Shown here in pieces: positions 7,092 through 14,027 of a DNA stretch of 26,753 bases; the first letter of the stretch is position 1; each line of letters begins with the position of its first letter. Location: assembly GCA_035499215.1 (NCBI GenBank), contig DATJZH010000452.1, forward strand, positions 1 to 26,753, in the 5' to 3' direction. Source of the stretch: DATJZH01 sp035499215 (GTDB lineage Bacteria; Actinomycetota; Actinomycetes; Streptosporangiales; Streptosporangiaceae). The notes under the pieces are model-generated. The model ran no database searches, was not told where the DNA came from, and saw only the letters and a list, made by a program, of their open reading frames with translations. Both the position numbers and the translations under genes were made by a program.

Positions 7092-8069
7092 ATGGCGCGC
7101 ACTCGCTACGCGACGGACCGGGGACTGACCGCCCGGATGGGCCTGACGATGTTCCTGCTCGGGCTGGTATTCACCGGGTTCATCGTCGCGCTCTGGGCCG
7201 TTCTGTATTATTACAACCACCGCGGCGGGGTCCAAGGGAGTGCTGGCAGCGGCGCTGGGATCATCTTCATCGCCGCGCTGATCGGAATCGGCACGGCATT
7301 CGCTTCCTACTACTGGTCGGACAAGATCGCGCTGAGGACAGCGGGCGCCCGGCTGGTCAGCCCGCAGCAGGCGCCGGAACTGCACGGCGTGATCGACCGG
7401 CTGTGCGCGCTTGCCGATATGCCCAAGCCGCGGGTGGCCATCTCGCCCGTGGCAATGCCGAATGCCTTCGCCACCGGGCGCAGCAGCAAGGTAGCGGTGG
7501 TCTGCGTCACCGAGGGCCTGTTGCAGCGGCTGGACACCAACGAGCTTGAGGGCGTGCTGGCGCACGAGATGTCACACGTGGCGCACAAGGACGTCGCCGT
7601 CATGACGATCGCGTCGTTCCTCGGCATCGTCGCCGCGCTGCTCGTCAGGTTCGCGTTCTACTCCGAGCTCTTCGGCGGCGGCGGCCGCGGCCGGAACAAC
7701 AACAACAACCAGAGCGCGCTGCCGATCATCCTGGCGGTCATGGTGGTCGGCATGGTGGTCTACGCGATCAGCTTCCTGCTGATCCGGCTGCTGTCCCGGT
7801 ACCGGGAGCTGTCAGCTGACCGGTCCGGCGCGCTGCTCACCGGGCAGCCGTCGGCGCTGGCCAGCGCCCTGGTAAAGGTCACCGGCGACATGGCCAGGAT
7901 CCCGACCAGGGACCTGCGGGCGGCCGAGCCGCTGAACGCCTTCTACTTCGCTCCCGCGTTCTCCAGGCGAGCCGGGGAGCTGAGCCTGTCCGCGATCTTC
8001 TCCACCCATCCGCCGCTGCAGAAGCGGCTGAACCAGCTGGACAAGATCTCCAAGCAGCTCAGCAGCTAG
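7092..8069 (+). CDS. htpX: HtpX-like M48 membrane metalloprotease
   Basis: A zinc metalloprotease of the M48B family that degrades damaged membrane proteins, 325 residues. The zinc motif is HEMSH (His158, Glu159, His162) and the third ligand is Glu239 in RELSAD. Two N-terminal membrane helices (about 17-40 and 55-73) and one or two further helices after the active site (about 170-190 and 210-232) give the usual HtpX topology. An Asn run (202-206) marks the loop between them. The start at ATG 7092 is chosen over an upstream GTG because AAAGGGAGG lies 8 nt before it. Its place between pspAA and pspAB fits a joint membrane-quality-control unit. Confidence 0.93.
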   Translation: MARTRYATDRGLTARMGLTMFLLGLVFTGFIVALWAVLYYYNHRGGVQGSAGSGAGIIFIAALIGIGTAFASYYWSDKIALRTAGARLVSPQQAPELHGVIDRLCALADMPKPRVAISPVAMPNAFATGRSSKVAVVCVTEGLLQRLDTNELEGVLAHEMSHVAHKDVAVMTIASFLGIVAALLVRFAFYSELFGGGGRGRNNNNNQSALPIILAVMVVGMVVYAISFLLIRLLSRYRELSADRSGALLTGQPSALASALVKVTGDMARIPTRDLRAAEPLNAFYFAPAFSRRAGELSLSAIFSTHPPLQKRLNQLDKISKQLSS

Positions 8070-8134
8070 CCAGCGTCAGCGGCCGGCACATCGCGGTGCC
8101 GGCTCGGCCGGCCCGACCGCAGGGGAGGTAGCAG

Positions 8135-8707
8135 GTGGGGTTCCTCGACGCGCTGCTGGGCCGGACCAAGCCCGTGCCGCCGAATCTGGACCAGCTGTTC
8201 GCGCTGCCGTCGGCGGCGATCACGCTGCAGGCGGCGACCGACTTCAGCCCGACGGGCACCGGCTCAGTCTGCTTCCGCGCCCCCGAGGGCAAGGCGTTCA
8301 GCGACATCGAGCATGACGTCCGCGACCTGCTGAACATGGGAAAGAACAAGACGCCAGTCGAGGTGTCCGCCGATTCCTACGGCTTTACCTGGCTTGTCTG
8401 CAGTCATTCCCCTGACGACATTGAGGGCCTGGTCACCGACCTGCATGCGGTGAACTCGTCGCTGGAGCTCGGCGGCTTCGGCCCGCAGCTGCTCTGCACC
8501 ATCCTGAGCTTTCGCGATTCGTCGGCGCGCCGTCTCGGCCTGGTGTACCTCTACAAGCGCGGTACGTTCTACCCGCTGGCGCCGTTGCCGGGTGAACGCC
8601 GGGACAATGCCCTGGAACTGCAGATTCGCGGCGTGCTGACCGACGATCTCAAAGTTGAGCCTGATTTGAGCCGCTGGTTCCCGGTCTGGGGGGCTCCCGG
8701 CCTCTAG
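8135..8707 (+). CDS. pspAB: PspA-associated protein PspAB
   Basis: A 190-residue soluble protein beginning GFLDALLGRTKPVPPNLDQLFALPSAA and ending with a TDDLKVEPDLSRWFPVWGAPGL-like tail. I recognise these as features of the PspAB family, which neighbours HtpX and PspA/PspAA in actinobacteria and haloarchaea. It has no membrane segment or known catalytic motif. The GTG start has AGGGGAGG 6 nt upstream, and the gene lies 65 bp after htpX on the same strand, suggesting cotranscription. The biochemical role is unknown; context points to envelope stress. Confidence 0.87.
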   Translation: MGFLDALLGRTKPVPPNLDQLFALPSAAITLQAATDFSPTGTGSVCFRAPEGKAFSDIEHDVRDLLNMGKNKTPVEVSADSYGFTWLVCSHSPDDIEGLVTDLHAVNSSLELGGFGPQLLCTILSFRDSSARRLGLVYLYKRGTFYPLAPLPGERRDNALELQIRGVLTDDLKVEPDLSRWFPVWGAPGL

Positions 8708-8764
8708 CCGCCCCTTCCCCGCGCATCCAGGGCGCTCCGGTCCGGCACGCCCCGGCGACCCGCC

Positions 8765-8840
8765 AGCATCTGCCTCACGGCAGTGCCAGCATCTGCCTCA
8801 CGGCAGTGCCGGCATCTGCCTCACGGCAGTGCCAGCATCT
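8765..8840 (-). repeat. 23-bp tandem repeat made from the 3' end of nadA
   Basis: Three 23-bp copies (8765-8787, 8788-8810, 8811-8833; one mismatch) plus a 7-bp partial copy. The nadA stop codon (8823-8821) lies inside the third copy, so the two distal copies repeat the last codons and the stop. Each copy contains CTGCC-TCAC-GGCAG, a 5-bp stem with a 4-nt loop, giving a row of three small hairpins between convergent pspAB and nadA that could help termination. Confidence 0.9.
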
Positions 8841-9993
8841 GGTCGAGGGCGGCGCGTGCCTGGCGGGCAGTCTCCGGCTCGACGCTGATCTGGTTGACGA
8901 CCGACCCGGCGGCCAGCGACTCTAGCGCCCAGACCAGGTGCGGCAGGTCGATCCTGTTCATCGTCGAGCAGTAGCAGACCGTCTTGTCCAGGAACACGAC
9001 CCGCTTGTCCGGGTTGCTGGCCGCCAGCCGCTGGACCAGGTTCAGTTCGGTACCGACGGCCCAGGCGGAGCCGGACGGTGCCTGCTCGATCGTCGAGATG
9101 ATCTTCTCGGTCGAGCCGACCTGGTCAGCCGCGAGCACCACCTCGTGCGCGCACTCCGGGTGCACGATGACGTTGACGGCCGGGATGCGCTCCCGGACGG
9201 CGTCGACGCAGCTGGCGCTGAACCGGCCATGCACCGAGCAGTGCCCGCGCCACAGCAGCATCGTCGCCGCGCGCATCGCCTCCTCAGCCAGCCCGCCGCC
9301 GGGCACGCGCGGATCCCAGACGGCGCAGTCGGCCAGGCTCATCCCCAGTTCCAGCACGGCGGTGTTGCGGCCCAGATGCTGGTCAGGCAGGAAAAGCACC
9401 TGGCGGCCCTTGGCCAGCGCCCACGCGATGGCACGCCCGGCGCTGGAAGAGGTGCATATCGTGCCGCCGTGCCGGCCGGTGAACGCCTTGATGTCGGCTG
9501 AGGAGTTCATGTAGGTGACCGGGATGACCTCCGCGGCAAGCCCGAGATCCGCCAGCGTTTCCCAGCACTCCTCGACCTGGTCGTAGGTTGCCATGTCAGC
9601 CAGGGAACAGCCGGCGGCCAGGTCAGGCAGGATGACCCGCTGTCCGGCCGAGGTGAGGATATCGGCCGATTCGGCCATGAAGTGCACGCCGCAGAACACC
9701 AGGTACTGGGCGCTGGACCGGGCGGCCGCCTCGCGTGCCAGCTTGAAGGAGTCGCCAGTCACGTCGGCGAATTGGATGACTTCATCCCGCTGGTAGTGAT
9801 GGCCGAGGATAAGCGCACGGTCACCGAGCAAATCCCTGGCCTGCCGCGCGCGGTGCACCAGGGACGGGTCCGAGGCCGGCGGCAGCTCGCCCGGACAGGA
9901 CACGCCAGTCTCGGGGTCAGTGTCGGCGCTCGCGCCGAGCATGAGCAGCGGGAGCGGGCTGCGGCCGGCCGCCTGGTTCGCTGACGTGGTCAT
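8821..9993 (-). CDS. nadA: Quinolinate synthase NadA
   Basis: A 390-residue [4Fe-4S] enzyme that condenses iminoaspartate and dihydroxyacetone phosphate to quinolinate in de novo NAD synthesis. Family signatures are LILGHHYQRDEVIQFAD (61-77), FCGVHFMAESA (100-110, Cys101), TYMNSSADIKA (160-170), GTICTSSSAG (177-186, Cys180), HPECAHEV (278-285) and KTVCYCSTMNRI (337-348, Cys340). Cys101, Cys180 and Cys340 are the likely cluster ligands. The ATG at 9993 has GAGG 4 nt upstream. The frame is open further upstream but that extension is not family-like. nadB and nadC are not in view. It is divergent from erpA, an A-type Fe-S carrier that could mature such enzymes (inference). Confidence 0.95.
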   Translation of the reverse strand: MTTSANQAAGRSPLPLLMLGASADTDPETGVSCPGELPPASDPSLVHRARQARDLLGDRALILGHHYQRDEVIQFADVTGDSFKLAREAAARSSAQYLVFCGVHFMAESADILTSAGQRVILPDLAAGCSLADMATYDQVEECWETLADLGLAAEVIPVTYMNSSADIKAFTGRHGGTICTSSSAGRAIAWALAKGRQVLFLPDQHLGRNTAVLELGMSLADCAVWDPRVPGGGLAEEAMRAATMLLWRGHCSVHGRFSASCVDAVRERIPAVNVIVHPECAHEVVLAADQVGSTEKIISTIEQAPSGSAWAVGTELNLVQRLAASNPDKRVVFLDKTVCYCSTMNRIDLPHLVWALESLAAGSVVNQISVEPETARQARAALDQMLALP

Positions 9994-10015
9994 GAAACCT
10001 CGAATCGCCGGACTT

Positions 10016-10042
10016 ATCGTCTGACTGACGATTCCAATCATA
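10016..10042 (-). promoter_or_regulatory. nadA promoter with inverted-repeat operator candidate
   Basis: On the reverse strand TATGAT (10042-10037) is a good -10 box. Immediately downstream lies ATCGTC-TGACT-GACGAT (10016-10032), a perfect 6-bp inverted repeat with a 5-bp spacer, where a repressor would cover the transcription start. The regulator is unknown. Confidence 0.4.
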
Positions 10043-10152
10043 CGTGCCGGGCCGGGCCGGCTTGCGGTCTGCCGCTGTGGTCGGCCGCACGGCGGCGCAT
10101 GGTGGTCCGTATCCGGACGGCCGCCTGCAGTCCGGAATGCTGGCGGAGGGCA

Positions 10153-10168
10153 TATGGTTGTCGACAAC
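10153..10168 (+). promoter_or_regulatory. erpA promoter with 12-bp palindrome
   Basis: TATGGT (10153-10158) fits a -10 box and overlaps a perfect palindrome GTTGTCGACAAC (10157-10168) covering the expected transcription start, 54 bp before the erpA ATG. This is a candidate operator for an iron- or Fe-S-responsive regulator, identity unknown. Confidence 0.4.
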
Positions 10169-10221
10169 AGACCACGCTGTGCCGTCCGGGCGCAGCCAGT
10201 CGGACGCGGGAGCTAACGCAG

Positions 10222-10572
10222 ATGACAGTTCAGGACCAGGCGACCACGCAGGGCATTGTCCTTACCGAGGCCGCTGCGGTAAAGGTGAGCGGCCTGCTGG
10301 AGCAAGAAGGCCGCGAAGACCTGCGGCTGCGGATCGCGGTGCAGCCGGGAGGCTGCTCCGGCCTGCGATACCAGCTGTATTTCGATGAGCGCGAGATCGA
10401 CGGCGACGTCGTCAGTCATTTCGGCAGTGTCCAGGTCGTGACCGACAAGATGAGCGCTCCCTATCTCGGGGGTGCCACCATCGACTTCGTGGATACGATC
10501 GAGAAGCAGGGTTTCACGATCGATAATCCCAATGCGACCGGATCGTGCGCCTGCGGCGACTCGTTCCACTAA
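10222..10572 (+). CDS. erpA: A-type iron-sulfur cluster carrier ErpA
   Basis: A 116-residue A-type carrier that passes Fe-S clusters to apoproteins. The three ligand cysteines are Cys45 (PGGCSGLRY) and Cys109/Cys111 (GSCACGDSF) near the C-terminus, the IscA/ErpA signature. Length is standard. ATG 10222 is used, with GGGAG 9 nt upstream. The same gene lies close to adoK and the respiratory genes in mycobacteria (Rv2204c), so this placement is conserved. Likely clients in this window are NadA and the Rieske protein QcrA (inference). A strong hairpin follows the gene. Confidence 0.94.
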   Translation: MTVQDQATTQGIVLTEAAAVKVSGLLEQEGREDLRLRIAVQPGGCSGLRYQLYFDEREIDGDVVSHFGSVQVVTDKMSAPYLGGATIDFVDTIEKQGFTIDNPNATGSCACGDSFH

Positions 10573-10591
10573 TCACAGCCAAGACCTCTTC

Positions 10592-10628
10592 CTGCGGCGC
10601 TGCCGGGTCCTGCCCGGCTGCGCCGCAG
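10592..10628 (+). terminator. erpA: Strong hairpin terminator after erpA
   Basis: CTGCGGCGC (10592-10600) pairs with GCGCCGCAG (10620-10628). After one T-T mismatch, GCCGGG (10602-10607) pairs with CCCGGC (10613-10618) around a 5-nt loop. The stem totals 15 bp, begins 20 bp after the erpA stop, and has no U-tract. Confidence 0.65.
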
Positions 10629-10730
10629 CGCTGATCCGCCCCGGCGGCAGCGCCGCTCATCCCATGGAGTGCCGCGCGACGCGATAGCCTTGCCGCGTTC
10701 TCGCAGTCCCACTGCCGCAGAGGATCCCAA

Positions 10731-11696
10731 GTGCGCATTGCCGTGACCGGGTCGATCGCTACCGACCACCTGATGACCTTCCCTGGCCGGTTCACCGACC
10801 AGCTCATACCGGACAAGCTTGACAAGGTGGCGCTGTCCTTCCTGGTCGACACCCTGGAGATCCGCCGCGGCGGTGTCGCCGCCAACATCGCCTTCGGCCT
10901 TGGCTGCCTCGGGCTGCGGCCGCTGCTAGTCGGAACTGCAGGCACCGATTTCGCCGAATACCGCGGCTGGCTGCGGGGACACGGGGTGGACACCGCCGGG
11001 GTCCGTGAGTCGGCACTGCACCACACCGCGAGGTTCGTCGGCACCACGGACGCCGTCATGAATCAGATCGCGTCGTTCTACCCCGGCGCGATGAGCGAGG
11101 ATGTCGACATCGATCTCGGCGAGCTAGCCGGCCAGGTGGACCTGATCCTGATCGGCGCCAGTGACCCGGACGCGATGCTGCGCTTCACCGCCCAGTGCCG
11201 TGAGCATCAGATCCCGTTCGCCGCCGACACTTCCTGGCAGCTTGCCCGGTTCGATGGCGGGCAAGTGCGCCAGCTGGTGACAGGCGCAGCCTATCTGTTC
11301 TGCAATGAGTACGAAGCGACCCTCACCGAGCACAAGAGCGGCTGGACAGCCGACCAGCTGACCGAGCAGGTGGGCGTGCGAGTCACCACCCTGGGCAGCG
11401 CCGGAGCGCGAGTCGACCGCCGCGGACGGCCGCCGATCATCGTCGCGGCCGTCCCCGACGTGCAGCCGCAGGAGCCAACAGGTGCCGGAGACGCGTTCCG
11501 GTCCGGTTTTCTCGCCGCGATCGCGTGGGGCCTGAGCCTGGAGCGGGCGGCCCAGCTCGGCAACATGATGGCCGTGCACGCGCTCGAGACGACCGGAACA
11601 CAGGAGTACTCGCTGAAGCCGGCGAATGTGGCCGAGCGGTTCGCGGCGGCCTACGGGGAGCTCGCGGCGCAGGAAATCGCCAGGCATTTCAGCTGA
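10731..11696 (+). CDS. adoK: Adenosine kinase-like PfkB kinase (AdoK/CbhK)
   Basis: A 321-residue PfkB-family kinase closely resembling M. tuberculosis AdoK (Rv2202c). The opening RIAVTGSIATDHLMTFPGRF, the RRGGVAANIAFG segment (45-56), IASFYPGAMSE, and PTGAGDAFRSGF (249-260, catalytic Asp254) match that protein as I recall it. AdoK phosphorylates adenosine to AMP in purine salvage, and older annotations call it a carbohydrate kinase (CbhK). The GTG start has AGAGGA upstream, and a TAGCCT hexamer near 10684 may be its -10. It lies between erpA and the cytochrome oxidase genes as in mycobacteria. Confidence 0.9.
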   Translation: MRIAVTGSIATDHLMTFPGRFTDQLIPDKLDKVALSFLVDTLEIRRGGVAANIAFGLGCLGLRPLLVGTAGTDFAEYRGWLRGHGVDTAGVRESALHHTARFVGTTDAVMNQIASFYPGAMSEDVDIDLGELAGQVDLILIGASDPDAMLRFTAQCREHQIPFAADTSWQLARFDGGQVRQLVTGAAYLFCNEYEATLTEHKSGWTADQLTEQVGVRVTTLGSAGARVDRRGRPPIIVAAVPDVQPQEPTGAGDAFRSGFLAAIAWGLSLERAAQLGNMMAVHALETTGTQEYSLKPANVAERFAAAYGELAAQEIARHFS

Positions 11697-11706
11697 CCGG
11701 CCGGCG

Positions 11707-11719
11707 GCCGCCTGGCGGC
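11707..11719. terminator. Short GC-rich inverted repeat between convergent genes
   Basis: GCCGCC-T-GGCGGC lies 10 bp after the adoK stop and about 95 bp beyond the S53 peptidase stop on the other strand. It could terminate adoK; the loop is very tight. Confidence 0.3.
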
Positions 11720-11813
11720 GGCTGTCCTGCCTGCCGGCGGTTTCCGGGCGCCGGGCGAGCATGACAGCGGGGGACCTTCCGCGATGGACGGTTCCCGCCA
11801 TGCATGCCGCCCG

Positions 11814-13853
11814 TCAGTGCCCGCTGAGCGCGGCTGCCGCACCGATGTAGTCTCGCGGCGAGCCAACGCCAGTGGCGTCGTCATAGCCGACCCTGGCGCG
11901 TAGCGCGGCCGGGCCTTCGCCGTCAACGCCGAGGGTCCGCAGCGAATACACCAGCGGTCCCGTCCTGGTGGCCGGGTTGGCGTAGTCAACCCGGACCTGG
12001 GCCAGCGATGTCTGCCCGAACGGGTGATCTGTGACGTCGTGGAAGGCCATGAGGCGCGGCGAAGTCTCCGCCTGGTAGATCAGCGGGTTTGCGAACCCGA
12101 GCGCGCCGCCGGCCGCCTGCTGGGCGTCCGCCTCGATTCCGGCGAACGTCGGGCAGGCCACGCTGGTCCCGCCGATCCTGGTGAGCGCGAAACCGTCGGT
12201 CTTGCCGCGCGGCTCAAGCACGGTCTCGCCGACCAGGAAACCGGTGGCCGGGTCCGCGTAGGCGGAGACATCCGGGATCTCGCGCATCGGCGTCGGGCTG
12301 GTCGCGCCATTCGGCAGCTGATGCGATAGCGCGCTGGGCACTACGCCGGCCTGGTACCACGGCTGGCCGAACAGCGTGCTCGTGCCGCCGCCGCTGGCGC
12401 CGTCGAAGTCCGCCGGGTACTGACCGGGCGGTGCGTACTGCCACTGCTTTCCCGTCTTGCCCAGCGGGTCGCGCATGGTGCCCCAGGACGTCTCGAACTT
12501 GTAGTTGTCTCTCGGGCCGATGGCCAGGCTGGTGCCGCCGACCGATGTGACGTAGGGGTCCGAGGTCGGGTAGTCCACCTGGATCTCGTCGGAATGGCCG
12601 GGGTCTTGCTCCGGGGACTCGTAGCCGCTGTCGCCCGAGGAGAACATGAAGGCGATGCCCTCGGCCGTTCCCGCCTGGAAGATCAGGTGGTACACGTCGA
12701 TGAGGCCGGCCGCGCCGGCCTCGGTGTCGCCCCAGGAGTTGCTGACGATGCTGGCCAGGTGATGGTTCACGGTGTAGGCAAGCGCGTCGGCCAGGTCCGG
12801 GTCCTGGCAGTTCGCCGCGGCCACGAACCGGACCCTGGCAGCAGGCGCCATGCCGTGCACCGACTCGACGTCCAGGGTCTGCTCGTCGTACCAGTCTTGC
12901 GCGTTGCACTGGCTGGCGCCTGCCCGGCTGAATCTGGGCGGCAGGTACTGCCGGTACTGGCGGGGTCCGAACGGCTTGTCGCCGACAACCCTGGCGTAGG
13001 TGTTGGCGTCGGAAAGCATGGTCGGGGAGGCGTACGCGTCGACGATTGCCACGGTCTGCCCCCTGCCGGTCATGCCCGACGGGGTAACGCCGTAGGCTCC
13101 GCGCACCTGACGCGGGGTGTAACCGCAGACGGCCCAGGGCTGGTGCGCGCCGTAGGCCTTCGGCTTGCTGGTGGCGATCTTCTGGCCGTACCACTGGGCA
13201 CAGGGCTTGGCGATCCAGAAGTTCCGCCCTGGCGGGGGGAGCTTCGCAGGGCTGGCAGCCATCGGCCGCGCCAGCTGGCTGGCGGTGCTAAGCCCGCTGA
13301 CCGTCAGGACTGAACGGGCTACGCTGCTCGGCGCGGTAGCCGCCTGCATCGGCGCCCGGACAGTGCCCTGGCCGGCCAGCTGATACCGGGCGAAGGTCAC
13401 GCCGAATGCCCGGCTCGCCGCCGCGACCGGACCGCGGACCGCGACGTAGCCGCCCGCGACATGGTTGCTCACGGATGTGACGGTCAGGCCTGACTGCCGC
13501 AGCCATGATTCCACTGCCGCCACCTGGCCGGGACTGGTCCCGAATCGCGCCTGCACCTGGGCGGGGGTGAGGAAGTGCCGGTACAGAGCGCTTCCCGGCG
13601 TGGACACCGCAGCGTCGAAGGCGGCCAGTCCCGCCGGGTTGCCCGCAAGGTAGACCCGCGCCGCAACGCTGCCGCCAGTGACCGCCTGGCGGCCGACGCG
13701 GGCCGGCCGGGCAGCCCAGGCCGGGTGGGTGCCCGCGATGGCGACCCGCGGGGACGACGCCTGCGCCGGGCCGGCGAGGGCGAGGCCGCCGAGTGTCAGC
13801 GCGCAGGGTGCTAACGCCGCGCCGACTGCCCGCAGCGAGGTGATTGGCGGCAT
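11814..13853 (-). CDS. Secreted S53 (sedolisin/kumamolisin-like) serine-carboxyl peptidase
   Basis: A 679-residue secreted endopeptidase. Residues 1-32 are a signal peptide (hydrophobic core ALAPCALTLGGLALAG, likely cleavage after AQA). Residues 60-190 form the pro-kumamolisin activation domain, with YRHFLTPAQVQARFG (91-105). Catalytic residues are Glu324 and Asp328 (DEQTLDVES), Asp408 for the oxyanion hole (SSGDSGY) and Ser564 (GGTSVACPTFAG). The GGTS form replaces the usual SGTS but keeps the Ser. The calcium site is expected in the C-terminal part (HDVTDHPFG and GYDDATGVGSP). S53 enzymes work at acidic pH after autocleavage. ATG 13853 is preferred over TTG 13859 because AAGGGA lies 6 nt upstream. 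It sits within an otherwise conserved respiratory neighbourhood, so it is probably a lineage-specific insertion. Confidence 0.94.
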   Translation of the reverse strand: MPPITSLRAVGAALAPCALTLGGLALAGPAQASSPRVAIAGTHPAWAARPARVGRQAVTGGSVAARVYLAGNPAGLAAFDAAVSTPGSALYRHFLTPAQVQARFGTSPGQVAAVESWLRQSGLTVTSVSNHVAGGYVAVRGPVAAASRAFGVTFARYQLAGQGTVRAPMQAATAPSSVARSVLTVSGLSTASQLARPMAASPAKLPPPGRNFWIAKPCAQWYGQKIATSKPKAYGAHQPWAVCGYTPRQVRGAYGVTPSGMTGRGQTVAIVDAYASPTMLSDANTYARVVGDKPFGPRQYRQYLPPRFSRAGASQCNAQDWYDEQTLDVESVHGMAPAARVRFVAAANCQDPDLADALAYTVNHHLASIVSNSWGDTEAGAAGLIDVYHLIFQAGTAEGIAFMFSSGDSGYESPEQDPGHSDEIQVDYPTSDPYVTSVGGTSLAIGPRDNYKFETSWGTMRDPLGKTGKQWQYAPPGQYPADFDGASGGGTSTLFGQPWYQAGVVPSALSHQLPNGATSPTPMREIPDVSAYADPATGFLVGETVLEPRGKTDGFALTRIGGTSVACPTFAGIEADAQQAAGGALGFANPLIYQAETSPRLMAFHDVTDHPFGQTSLAQVRVDYANPATRTGPLVYSLRTLGVDGEGPAALRARVGYDDATGVGSPRDYIGAAAALSGH

Positions 13854-13874
13854 GCGCAATCCCTTCGAATGCCT

Positions 13875-13887
13875 GTGATCTGATCAC
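13875..13887 (-). promoter_or_regulatory. Palindromic operator candidate before the S53 gene
   Basis: A perfect palindrome GTGATC-T-GATCAC lies 22 bp upstream of the peptidase start, next to a TTAAGT hexamer that could be the -10. This is the position expected of a repressor site. Confidence 0.4.
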
Positions 13888-14014
13888 TTAAGGGGATAAG
13901 ACCGGTCATCGGGCACCGCGCTCCGCTATCTGCTCGCGCGCGATCCGGCCATCCGGCTGACCAGGGTATCGGGCGGTCGGCCCGCCGTCGGCCGGACTGG
14001 CCGAATCCGCGCGG

Positions 14015-14020
14015 TAGCGT
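14015..14020 (+). promoter_or_regulatory. -10 element, predicted leaderless ctaG mRNA
   Basis: TAGCGT is followed by 7 nt (ACTGTGC) and the ATG at 14028. There is no ribosome binding site before the ATG, consistent with a leaderless transcript. Confidence 0.5.
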
Positions 14021-14027
14021 ACTGTGC

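Noticed and set aside
8765..8840. CRISPR array from the 23-bp repeats
   Set aside because: The units are directly adjacent, with no spacers, and are copies of the nadA 3' end.
10157..10168. LexA (SOS) box before erpA
   Set aside because: Actinobacterial LexA sites are GAAC-N4-GTTC-like. This palindrome has GTTG-N4-CAAC, the wrong orientation and bases.
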